Of a DNA stretch of 64,000 nucleotides, positions 48,880 to 59,225 are shown piece by piece (position 1 is the stretch's first letter; the number at the start of each line of letters is the position of its first letter). The stretch is taken from NCBI GenBank assembly GCA_947561585.1, contig CANNZV010001843.1, positions 62,001 to 126,000 of the forward strand, given 5' to 3'. The notes beneath the pieces were generated by a model. It had not been told where the DNA came from, searched no databases, and saw only the letters and a list, made by a program, of their open reading frames with translations. This DNA comes from Caprella mutica (lineage: Eukaryota > Arthropoda > Malacostraca > Amphipoda > Caprellidae). A program made the position numbers and the translations under genes.

Positions 48880-48945
48880 GTATTGGTGGGGCCATAGAAG
48901 ATTGAGAGGGGATTCTTCTCCCATTGCTCCACCACTTTAACTCTT
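48880..48945. repeat. Imperfect inverted repeat related to 671-738
   Basis: GGTGGGGCCATAGAAGATT faces ATTCTTCTCCCATTGCTCCA and CC. It shares the GGTGG..ATAGAAGATT arm with the hairpin at 671-738. Confidence 0.6.
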
Positions 48946-49507
48946 TAGTTCGTATAACTTCTATCGATACTGTCATCGTTTAGTATTTTTCAGTTTTTAG
49001 TACCAGGGTTAACACCTAAAGACGGTGACAATATTGTGCTAATGCTTAGAATTAGCAATGGCGTCTCCATTCATTTGCTGATATTACAATAAGTACCAAA
49101 AAGTCATTGCTTTAAGACTCTGGGTAACTCTTGAGCAATGCTAAATGTTACAAAATTGACTATCAGTAGAATAAAATAGTACTAAATCTACTACATTAGT
49201 ATCTAATGAGTAAACTAAGGTATTTGTTAGTCGGAACTGAATTTTTAATGATTCGAATAATGAAGTTTTATTAAATCTTCCATTTACCGTTGTTAAGAAT
49301 TGAAAAATTTAAGGATAAATTTATTATAATGAGCCACATAAAACTTATAGACAATAAACCAGATGCACAAATTTGAAAAATTTATAGATTCACCCTCAAG
49401 CAATAACAATGAAAACATTTACAACAAATAGAACGAGCACACGATAGAGCGCATACCCTCACCGCCGCTTATAAATGACCTTAACTACCCAATATTCCTT
49501 GAGTTAA

Positions 49508-49640
49508 ACATGACCTTGACCTTAAGATTTGAACTTGATTCCTGGATACTGATCAATCATCGCACCAAATTTCAGGCAATTTGATTTAATGTATTTTGAG
49601 TTATGCGAATAACAAGATGATAAATAAATAAATGCCGATT
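49508..49640 (-). repeat. Dispersed repeat tail with nuclear-receptor-like half-site, copy 2
   Basis: On the minus strand it reads TTTATTTATCATCTTGTTAT, TCGCATAACTCAAAA and ends near TTAAGGTCAAGGTCA, matching 13906-14060. Confidence 0.65.
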
Positions 49641-49708
49641 TAAAACATTACCTTCCGCATGTGAGAGATAATTATAGATATTCTGTTTTTATATCTCCTT
49701 TTGAGTTT

Positions 49709-50063
49709 AGGCAGCATTACCTCTCATCAACTCCTAGCAATGTAGGCAGCATTACCACTCATCAACTCCTAGCAATGTAGGCAGCATTACCTCTCATCAA
49801 CTCCTAGCAATGTAGGCAGCATTACCTCTCATCAACTCCTAGCAATGTAGGCAGCATTACCTCTCATCAACTCCTAGCAATGTAGGCAGCATTACCTCTC
49901 ATCAGCACCTAGCGATGTAGGCAGCATTACCTCTCATCAACTCCTAGCAATGTAGGCAGCATTACCTCTCATTAGCACCTAGCGATGTAGGCAGCATTAC
50001 CTCTCATCAACTCCTAGCAATGTAGGCAGCATTACCTCTCATCAACTCCTAGCAATGTAGGCA
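49709..50063. repeat. 35-bp tandem array, about 10 copies
   Basis: The unit starts GTAGGCAGCATTACCTCTCA and continues TCAACTCCTAGCAAT, with an exact 35-bp period. Variant monomers with CAGCACCTAGCGAT occur twice. Confidence 0.96.
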
Positions 50064-52253
50064 GTTTTTCACCTTCAGTCAGACCTGACAGTGAGGCTGT
50101 TAGACAATGTTTGCCACACTTTGTAACACCTCGTGTCACAGGCCTGTGCTGTACTTGTGAACAGTCATAAGTCATCCTAGCAGATACTAGCATCACACTT
50201 GTACAGTTGTACTAGCTAGGAAATAAAGTTATAGTAGTCATATTGCACTCTTTAAAGAAGAAATCAATTTGATTCAATTCTTTTAGATTGGAATTACTAA
50301 AGGATAATATAACTTGTAGAATATTGTTTTTTCTTATTCTATCACACCTTCCATTTAATTCCCATTCTCTCCATTAGAAAGAGATAAATCAAACAACCAT
50401 TTACAATTCTATAAATTTACTTGATAATGAGTTGTACCTAGTATCCTTTAGATGAAAGTGGAAAATACATTTCGTATTTTTTTTCCATATCGCCGTAGTT
50501 TTCATTTCACCGTGTTTATTTTTTTTATGATAGTTCCTTGGACCTAATTTACATTAGTTAACTAGAGAGAAAGGCTCATCTTCACATTGAGGTCTCGTGA
50601 CGGGTCCACTTTCTCGCGCGATGACTTGAATAGCTCCCATTAAATGCACTCTGGCCACTGATCACCCTGTGATAGCAAAACAAATTACGCTTGCATAACT
50701 TGTTCTTCTGGACACTGGGAATATTAATCACAAAGTGTTATTCGTTTTGGTATTGTCAGTCACAGAGTAGAGTTGGTGACTAATTAATTATTAAATCGTT
50801 TTTTTCTTGTATGACCGAAGATGTGAAACCATCCGATAATTCATAACTTGCCCTAGTGACCACAGTTTGTTCTGCTTATCTTTTTTTGACCTATTTACGT
50901 GGTAAGAGACGTATTGAATGATAAAATCAAAATGCTAGTGGTTTTATAAAAAATAATCGAACATATCCAACACTAATTTATTAAAATTTAGTGGGTTTAA
51001 AGTTTGCGATATTACTAAACTGCTAAATTTTTAATTCAACTGAAAAAGACAAAAAATAATTCATACATTTCTGTATTTAACTTTTGACAGAACTAATAAC
51101 TTTCTTTCTATCTAAAATTGTATCATCTTAAGCAAACACTAAGTACGGTTCAAAGTCAATTTATTATAAAGTTGATAGGTACTGTCATCTTGGCTACAAA
51201 ACCCACAGAAATGATGGCGCTAACGATGGCATCATTTCTTGCGGCACGAGTCCAGTTCACGCCAGCATGCCATGACCTTTTAAGGCAAATTCAATAACCT
51301 GCATCCTAACTAAAGTGTTGGCCATACTTTTAACTCTGGCTATCTCAATTGCCCTTCGTGTCTTTTTAAACCTCAATCTTTTTCATGCGTGAAAACATGA
51401 AGAAAAAATTGAAACGGCACTAACGCGAAAAAGAATAAAATTTTGATAAATAAATAAACTTGAAAATCGTTATTGGTTATCGTTTTAATAACCTCCTCCA
51501 AGTTGATTGTTCTTTACCTGCATTATAATTATTCATACTCCTATTTACATAAAGAAATTAATAATTCATGGAAGTTTATTTTGTTGGTGAACAAACTGAA
51601 AAGCTTTTGGAAATTATTCACTTCGCTCTATTCATTTTTTTAGCTTAATTCACAATAGAATTATTAACATAATGTAATGGCATGACTAAGCACTAAATTA
51701 GTTTTATTTTGATTGACTTCTACCTTGAAAATGTTCAGTAAAATTAATTACAATGATAATTATATTTTAAAAAATATGTTAATTGTGAAATAATGTCAAA
51801 AAATTAATAGGTCGCGTGTAATCAGATTTTTTTGACAAAAAAAAATGATATCAAAATTTAGAATTTCTTACACTTTGCAACATGGTTTAATAAGGATATA
51901 GGTAAGTTGTTATTTATCGCAATTTATTAATTTATCTATAAAGTAATTCAATCATGATTTACCTATTATCAATACCTTATTTAAAAAAAGAATATTGGGA
52001 AATCTTTGAATCAGTGATTCTTAAAGTGGATCTGGAATGTTTATAGGGGGTACCTGGAATGGCTGTTTTATAAGTTACTATTAAATTCGGTTCTTGCTAT
52101 TAATATCGTATAGAATGTAAATAAAACATTCATATTTCTTTTATATTCTCACATCTTAGTTACGAAATATATTATAGTTATAGCTTTTCAATCTATTTCA
52201 ATGTGATATTGCCTGAGACAAGCAAGGAACATGTGGGAAAAATACTTCTCAAT
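50064..52253. other. AT-rich, gene-free
   Basis: Contains MITE right end L (50800-50855). A small hairpin AGAAATGATG..CATCATTTCT lies at about 51206-51239. No exon supported. Confidence 0.45.
50800..50855. repeat. MITE, AGGGTAAGTTACGAATTAT family, copy L (right end)
   Basis: TGTATGACCGAAGATGTGAA then CCATCCGATAATTCATAACT and TGCCCT; the left end was not found. Confidence 0.6.
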
Positions 52254-53215
52254 GATACAAACCTGAAACCATTTTAAATGATACAAAACTGAAACTATTT
52301 TAAATGATACAAAACTGAAACCATTTTAAATGATACAAAACTGAAACCATTTTAAATGATACAAAACTGAAACCATTTTAAATGATACAAAACTGAAACC
52401 ATTTTAAATGATACAAAACTGAAACTATTTTAAATGATACAAACCTGAAACCATTTTAAATGATACAAAACTGAAACTATTTTAAATGATACAAACCTGA
52501 AACCATTTTAAATGATACAAAACTGAAACTATTTTAAATGATACAAAACTGAAACCATTTTAAATGATACAAAACTGAAACCATTTTAAATGATACAAAA
52601 CTGAAACCATTTTGAATGATACAAAACTGAAACCATTTTAAATGATACAAAACTGAAACCATTTTAAATGATACAAAACTGAAACCATTTTAAATGATAC
52701 AAAACTGAAACCATTTTAAATGATACAAAACTGAAACCATTTTAAATGATACAAAACTGAAACCATTTTAAATGATACAAAACTGAAACCATTTTAAATG
52801 ATACAAAACTGAAACCATTTTAAATGATACAAAACTGAAACCATTTTAAATGATACAAAACTGAAACCATTTTAAATGATACAAAACTGAAACCATTTTA
52901 AATGATACAAAACTGAAACCATTTTAAATGATACAAAACTGAAACCATTTTAAATGATACAAAACTGAAACCATTTTAAATGATACAAAACTGAAACCAT
53001 TTTAAATGATACAAAACTGAAACCATTTTAAATGATACAAAACTGAAACCATTTTAAATGATACAAAACTGAAACCATTTTAAATGATACAAAACTGAAA
53101 CCATTTTAAATGAAACAAAACTGAAACCATTTTAAATGATACAAAACTGAAACCATTTTAAATGATACAAAACTGAAACCATTTTAAATGAAACAAAACT
53201 GAAACCATTTTAAAT
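52254..53215. repeat. 26-bp tandem array, about 37 copies
   Basis: Unit CTGAAACCATTTTAAATGAT plus ACAAAA with an exact 26-bp period. The left third carries CTATTTT and CAAACC variants that alternate; the right two-thirds is nearly uniform, suggesting recent expansion there. Confidence 0.97.
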
Positions 53216-53545
53216 GTGCATAACACAGCAAATGTTTTTTTTTTAAGAAGGTAAAAAAACAGTAGCCCTCAAAGTGACCAGAGTGCAAATATTATGTAAG
53301 AAGCTCTAATCTTTCTGTTGTTCCTAACTAAACACATGAAGAGCTACATGCTCTACATAGTTCAGAACCTAGCATTCCCTCTGTGTGCAGAGTATACAGA
53401 AATGTTGCTCCTGTGTAGATTTATGAATTAGATCATTAGGGTGTTAGGAGGAACATATTTAATATCAAACCTGCTAGATAGAACAGTGGCAGGCAGCATC
53501 TCTTATGGTTAGAATTCAACGTATTAAGATGCACTATAGGACATA
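53216..53545. other. Unique spacer
   Basis: No gene or repeat seen. Confidence 0.4.
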
Positions 53546-53801
53546 CAGTGAAAAAAATTGCGAGTCAGCCTGACTCATCGCCTGAATCGAAGCTGCAAAA
53601 CACCAATGTTGGAGACTTTTTTCTTGATTGACTCTAGCTATCTGAGTCAATCTGACTATGAATTAGGAGTCAATATCCTGACTCCACTTGGAAGTCAGTA
53701 AAATATTAGGATGAGTCAAATTGACTCACATTTTTGAGCTGGTTTTGAGACAAACTGAAAATTTAAATTTTGAGTCTATCTGACTCGTATTTTCTTCAGT
53801 G
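53546..53801. mobile_element. Mariner-like MITE, 256 bp, rich in GAGTC motifs
   Basis: The left end CAGTGAAAAAAATTGCGAGT is matched by the complement of the right end, CACTGAAGAAAATACGAGT. TA dinucleotides flank both ends, as expected for Tc1/mariner. Inside, TGAGTCA/TGACTCA-like sites recur in facing pairs about five times. No ORF. Confidence 0.8.
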
Positions 53802-55174
53802 TACTGTTGATGAAGAATAAAAACCTATGTTGTTGATTATTGATTGGCTCTTAGGTTGTCTTTCACTCGATTGAATCCATTACAACGCTTTATAACTATG
53901 GGAACAGTTGTACCTTCCTACAAACAAAAAGGACTATAGAAATAATGGTATATCTTTCTCTTCCTCCCTATTCTTAGGAATTGTTCAATTACAGTTTTGA
54001 AATGTGACGCATACCATATATTTATAATTTATATACAGTAAAGAAAAGAATCAAAATAGTAATTTACTATGCCAATATGGTTTAACTTCTCTCTAAAAAA
54101 ATAAGGTTATAGAAAAAAAACTTTCAAATCATTTCGAAATAAACTATTCCAAAATAACCTTTCCATGATTTCATTACTTATTATTATATCCCAAGTTACA
54201 TTCAAAATAAGATTTGAATTTCTTCTCAGAGTCTATAAATTATGTAAGGTACCTACGTTCCGCTGACGGTTTCATATTTTCAATCATTTAAGAAAAATAA
54301 TATATACTTAATTAAATATAATTATATACTTATTTGCAATATGATCGAAAATGCGGAACCGTTCTATAACTCGGATTTTACCTTACATCACTATTATTCA
54401 GTCATTTCTTTTGAAATTTAGTATTAAATTTAATTTTTTGCAACTTTTTTGCAAATCACGAAATTCTAATATTTATTTTCAATCAAAATTTAGAAATGAT
54501 TAAACTATAACTACTAGTTTTACAAATGGATAAGTAAGTCGCACATATTGAACAATTCTGTTCAGTCTAAATAACTCAAATCTACATTAATGTTGGTTTC
54601 ACGTACAACAGTTCACATGGCTTAGCCAAGTTGCAAAAGTGAGTAACGAGTCAGTGGAGTTTCTTGCAAAAGTAAAGAGTTGATGGACATGAAGTGGAGT
54701 CCGCCATGACGCACTGTTTGGACTCGACTTCAACCGACACTTTGCCGAGAAATCGCGATCTTATGGCATACACATTATTGACTGTTTCTCCTAACACCGT
54801 CAATTGCATTCAAAACATGAGATGCTAAATAAAAAAGCAAAGAGTAGATAGTTCTTAAGTCCTCTAGATGTTTTGAAAGAATTATTAGCGCGTTAGTTAA
54901 ACACCAGAATGCAGATCTGTGTGCGATGGCATGAAAGTTTTACCTCTAACAACTTCACAGGCTTGAGTTGTTTACACTAACTTTACACTGAAGTTATAAC
55001 AAAAACTCATAAATGCATTTTTACATCATTCACTTGAACAAATAAAATTTGTCTACAATAAAAAGATGGCTTTGGCAAATAATATTACATGGAGATTGTT
55101 GGGTGGAATGATGTAACTTCAAATCTTTCTTTTTAGGTTTTGGGAATAAGAGATGAGAACGGAAATTCAAAATA
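53802..55174. other. AT-rich, gene-free, 3' of the delilah-like gene
   Basis: Holds MITE copy M (54244-54386). A less AT-rich patch at about 54600-54780 has no recognised feature. Confidence 0.45.
54244..54386. mobile_element. MITE, AGGGTAAGTTACGAATTAT family, copy M
   Basis: Left GTAAGGTACCTACGTTCCGC then TTTCATATTTTCAATCA; right ATATGATCGAAAATGCGGAA, CCGTTCTATAACTCGGATTT and TACCTTAC. 143 bp, both ends present. Confidence 0.75.
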
Positions 55175-55180
55175 TTTATT
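55175..55180 (-). terminator. Candidate polyadenylation signal for the delilah-like gene
   Basis: AATAAA on the minus strand, about 640 nt after the stop codon. It is a plausible 3' UTR end; several other A-rich hexamers lie nearby. Confidence 0.45.
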
Positions 55181-55821
55181 GAAACTATATACAAACATTT
55201 GATATGTAAAAAAACATAATATTCTCAAATATATATTGTAACACATTATACAAACACTGTCTTTGATAACATTATAAACAAAATTTACAATATGTAATAC
55301 CCAGGAAGTAAAGTCTATACATTATATATAAAAAAGACACACATCTATGAAAATAACTAACAGTTAAGAAAAATAAAGATCTAATTCAATATAATACTAA
55401 ATATCATTATGTATAATATCCATTGATACAACAATTAATATCATTACATAAACGTAACTTCCATAAGAATATCCAAGTATCATTATAGAAACTAATTTGT
55501 AGTAGTAAATTTGAACAGAATATTTTCACAGCGAAATTTTGTCTGTAGACGGTACCTGCACACTTCTCCTGTAATTATTATTCAGAAGCTCTCAGGTTTT
55601 TTGTATCAACACGTTCTAGAGTACCGACTGAAGAGCCCTTCACGTCTGACCATCCCTTGAAAATGCCTCTGCGATTCCAAGTCACAATTCACTCAAATGA
55701 TACTAGGATTATCGCGTCGAGATAGCATTAGTTTTACGCACTTTCCTAGCATGAAGGTTTTATTCAGTCTTCATTGAGACAATTGGTCTACCTACCTACA
55801 TTAAGCTTTTGAAAAAAATAT

Positions 55822-57480
55822 TCAATAACTGTCGATGTCACAATTCCCGAAATTTGGAGTTTGTTGATCGATTAAAAGATTGAAACTGTTGGTGTTATCA
55901 GTGGAGAAGTTGGAGGCGAAGTAATCCAGTTCTTCCTGGAATGGTGCCGAATCTAGAATGCTATTGAAGACACTTTCACAGTCCGTATTGCTGATACTGC
56001 AAGCGGAATCTGTTGACACTCCACTCAAACTCGAAGTCAATGAATTGAAAGGAGACAAGTCTTCGAGAGCTGGTGATGTTGAGTGCAGAGAAAGAGTGGG
56101 ACTAGAAGGAGCCGATTCGCCAGACGAAAAAGCGGAGTCGGCAGGACTCAATTGCTTAACTTGCCGTGGAAAGTCAAGTAGGACATCGTTTCTGAGCGAA
56201 GGGCTTTTGAGATCAGAGAATGTGAGACCACCCATCGGGTAGCTTTCAGGGTTCGTTTGAGCTGATAGATACTGCATATTATCTGTTGCTGGTAGATTAT
56301 AATTTGATTTCTGTATGTGGTCTGGGGAGGTATGAATAGGGGAGAAGTTTATATGCGTGGAGTGAGGATGATTGATTTTATTTTGGTGATGCATATTTTC
56401 ATTATTATTATAAAGTGGAGATAATCGATCATTAGTGAATGTTTTCTGGGGTGATAGGGTGTGTGGAGGATTAAATTGATATTGTAAAGATGAAGAGCTA
56501 TTTCTATTATCATATAACTCATTATTTAAATTTCTTCTGCAGTTATTAGATTTATTAATCTGTGTGGTATATTGAAGAGTGCTTCGATTAAGGCGCGGGG
56601 ATATGGGGTTATATTGCACAAGATCAGTTGTGCCGTATGATAATTGAGGCTCATATTTTCTCATCTTTATTGATCTGTGACCAACTACAGGTTCCATTCT
56701 TGTTCGCTTGACTGTCATTGACATCATGACAGGTTGATTGTTGATGGCTCTGAATTTGGAATTGTGAGTAGTCTGCATAGCGCAATTTTTCAAAGTAATG
56801 TAGGCGCCATTGTTGGTTGCGACACTATTCGTGCGACAGACTTTTCCTCTTGTTCTTGATTTTCCAGGTTTCTTTATAGTTGGTTTTATCGAATGCAAAT
56901 ACTTATCTTTGCTCAAATTATCATCTTTTTGAGATACCGTTGAGCGCTTTTTATTCGTATTTGATGTTTTGGAAGAAGTTTCTGTATTGCTTAGTGGTTT
57001 TGTAGTGTCATACACTTTCTTAGTAGTTCCCTGACTCTTGACCATGCTTTTTACGCAGTGATCGCCCTTTGTGATATGCGCATTGTCGTGGCACCACAAT
57101 TCTCTAACTTCCTCCACATCCATTGAAGGTGATGTGTTATCGAGGACTTTGCTCAGTGCACTGATATAATTTACAGCCAGTTTTAGAACTGTAATTTTGG
57201 TGAGTTTGTCAGTGTCTGTGCCTGGAATGTCTGGCAAAGAGCTCTGCAAACTGATAAATGCGTCGTTGATCTCCTTCATTCTGTTTCGTTCTCTTGCGTT
57301 AGCCGTCTTTCTTCTGTATTTGCTCAGAGGCGCTGGTTTCTCCTTCTCCTTGGTGTCCTTCTTTCTGGAGTTTGTATGTCGGGTTCTTTCAGATTCAATA
57401 CGTTTTAGTATGGACTTCGTGCGAAGCGTGTACTTGGCAGAGTTTGTGGGGTCATTCAGTTCCATTCTCCCAAGAAGCAT
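55822..57480 (-). CDS. dei: Delilah-type bHLH transcription factor (552 aa)
   Basis: A nuclear DNA-binding bHLH protein. Residues about 55-113 are the bHLH domain: basic region and helix 1 RRKTANARERNRMKEINDAF, a loop with GTDTDK, and helix 2 KLTKITVLKLAVNYISAL. The ANARER-R core is the E-box-contacting basic region, and the KLTKIT-LKLA pattern with RRKTANARER points to Delilah (taxi) rather than NeuroD, Atonal or Olig. In Drosophila, Delilah acts in tendon/muscle-attachment cells and wing tissue. The tail after the domain is Asn-rich, then Ser-rich and acidic, suggesting an activation region. At 552 aa it looks longer than the fly protein. The whole coding sequence is one exon. The first in-frame ATG is at 57480 (upstream codons are open only back to a TAA just before); ATG 57465 has a better context (A at -3, G at +4) and may be used instead. 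The upstream acceptor at 57620 shows a spliced 5' UTR. The gene assignment rests on the domain only. Confidence 0.88.
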   Translation of the reverse strand: MLLGRMELNDPTNSAKYTLRTKSILKRIESERTRHTNSRKKDTKEKEKPAPLSKYRRKTANARERNRMKEINDAFISLQSSLPDIPGTDTDKLTKITVLKLAVNYISALSKVLDNTSPSMDVEEVRELWCHDNAHITKGDHCVKSMVKSQGTTKKVYDTTKPLSNTETSSKTSNTNKKRSTVSQKDDNLSKDKYLHSIKPTIKKPGKSRTRGKVCRTNSVATNNGAYITLKNCAMQTTHNSKFRAINNQPVMMSMTVKRTRMEPVVGHRSIKMRKYEPQLSYGTTDLVQYNPISPRLNRSTLQYTTQINKSNNCRRNLNNELYDNRNSSSSLQYQFNPPHTLSPQKTFTNDRLSPLYNNNENMHHQNKINHPHSTHINFSPIHTSPDHIQKSNYNLPATDNMQYLSAQTNPESYPMGGLTFSDLKSPSLRNDVLLDFPRQVKQLSPADSAFSSGESAPSSPTLSLHSTSPALEDLSPFNSLTSSLSGVSTDSACSISNTDCESVFNSILDSAPFQEELDYFASNFSTDNTNSFNLLIDQQTPNFGNCDIDSY

Positions 57481-57619
57481 CTGGAGGTGAATATCTCGTT
57501 GACTATATCTAAGGTGCGACAAACAGGAAAGTTATACATCGAGACCAAGGGTGAGAGCAGTGAATCAAACAGTCATCATCCAGTAGCTTCTTTTGATTTA
57601 TGGATGTTCCTTTGTAATC
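57481..57619 (-). other. 5' UTR part of the delilah-like coding exon
   Basis: A polypyrimidine tract and TTGTTGCAG acceptor precede 57619 on the minus strand, so this segment is the 5' UTR of the coding exon and at least one more exon lies upstream (to the right). Confidence 0.65.
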
Positions 57620-59055
57620 CTGCAACAAAAGAAAATAAATAAATTAGATAAAATGAGTAGAGGTACAATCATTATCTACCATTCATAAATTATTACATAA
57701 CTAAGTTAATTAATGAATTCTTAAACAACTAACCATTATATAAATAAAATCATGAACATATTGTTGCAGAGATAAAGATCGCATTCTATAAAAGTTAAAT
57801 CCAACAGCTTCATCATGCCTGCATCATTTCAATTAATCTTCTGCTAATGAGCCTACATCTCAATGTATCATTAGTTACATTTTTTGCCTATGTTGTTATT
57901 TACAAGGGACACCAGTCCAGTGTACACAGCGAGTTAGTTGAGATGATTGTACATTCTTTTTGCAAAAGGCAAAGACAGTGAAAGTGCAAACCTAGTAAAA
58001 AAATAGATTTGAATTGGTTTCCAATTAATGGATCTTGATCCAAAAAATATCAACAAATAAAATCACAAAGTATATTCTCTTGTTTAAGACTGACTCAGTT
58101 TATATTGGATGCTTATGTCATGCTTTGATTATGCCCTCTATCTACCATGTCCTGATACACAATACTATTAAATATCACCTTTACGGTTCTTTAGATTTAT
58201 ACGTCAATAAGGAACTCTAAATTGACATGGTATGATAAAAACATCCTATTTTTAGTTTGCCCATTGGTGTTTTCAAAAATTGAAAGGTTGACAAATCATC
58301 TAGTATTTATTTGTGCAATGATATTTGAAAGGAAGATGAACACAAGAATTGAGTGTGGCCAGACCTTGACTGTCTGTCTCCATCACAAATACTCTCAAGA
58401 GGATCATTCTTCAGCACTCATTGAAATCTCCTTATGTCAACATGGCTACAGAACCTCTATTGGCGAGTTGTTGACATTCTAGTAACGAGAATGACTATAG
58501 ATTCTTCCTGTTATTTGAATTCATCTAACTTTTTTTTATTCTCTCGTGAACCTAATTGAAATTTATGACCAGGAATATAGTTGTACTTAAAGGCAATCCT
58601 TTTAAACACCTACTTCACAGATAGCATCTAGTAATTTTGGTCAATTTATATAATTAGCAGGCAGGTAATTTTGCGAGGTAAAAGCTCTGTGGAATGTTGT
58701 GCCAGAGCCTCAACACCTTTTGTGATAATAATTAATACAAACTCAACTACGAATGTGTCTAACAAGACTGTGTGTCATTTGAGCAATCACTTCCTAGAAC
58801 TTACTGCCTTTACAGTCACTCAAATCACATTCTAAACAGAGCAAAACAGATTAGTTTGAATTTCGATGTGACCGAATAAACTATTTTTTCTAATAAGAGA
58901 TATTTATAATTATTTTTTTATGAATGTATAAATTAAATACTTCACTAGTTCAAAATTCAAGGATACATTTTCCAAGAAGAGGACTGAGGCTTCCCTCCTT
59001 ACACAACAATGCACTGTTCAAAAAGGTGCCCATATAAGCAGATTAGCGAACTCAC
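57620..59055. other. Presumed 5' UTR intron of the delilah-like gene
   Basis: AT-rich, with chance open frames at 58035-58482 on the plus strand that have no recognisable features. The boundaries assume the candidate first exon at 59056. Confidence 0.35.
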
Positions 59056-59225
59056 CCTTTAAGGAAAGTTCTCGTACGCATTCATGCCGCCACAGTAGGG
59101 TGCGATGCAAGGGGTGGAGTACACACTGGACTAAAGTTGGCGCTACAGGTTGTTTGAGATACAGCCACGGAGATCTAACAGCTGGTTGGGTGCTGAACTA
59201 TTCAGAGTAGTTTGCTGGCTGATTG
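59056..59225 (-). promoter_or_regulatory. Candidate first (non-coding) exon and promoter of the delilah-like gene
   Basis: The minus strand reads TTAAAGG/GTGAGTTCG, an excellent splice donor, at the left edge of a patch clearly richer in GC than its surroundings. It contains a short upstream ORF (ATG AAT GCG TAC..TAA) and an E-box CAGCTG at about 59180. Joining it to the acceptor at 57619 would remove a 1436-bp intron. An alternative first exon may lie in the GC-rich area at about 60040-60650. Confidence 0.35.

Larger units (their letters stand above)
46797..49507. other. AT-rich, gene-free
   Basis: Holds MITE copy K (47634-47807) and the dispersed hairpin relative (48880-48945). GC-richer patches at about 47230-47480 and 48290-48470 have no supported exon. 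Confidence 0.45.

Noticed and set aside
55958..56242. Plus-strand frames opposite the delilah-like gene (also 57197-57490)
   Set aside because: Antisense shadows of the bHLH coding sequence.
57481..57522. Extension of the delilah-like protein to position 57522
   Set aside because: The codon there is TTG, not ATG, and an in-frame TAA lies just upstream. A eukaryotic start at 57480 or 57465 is more likely.
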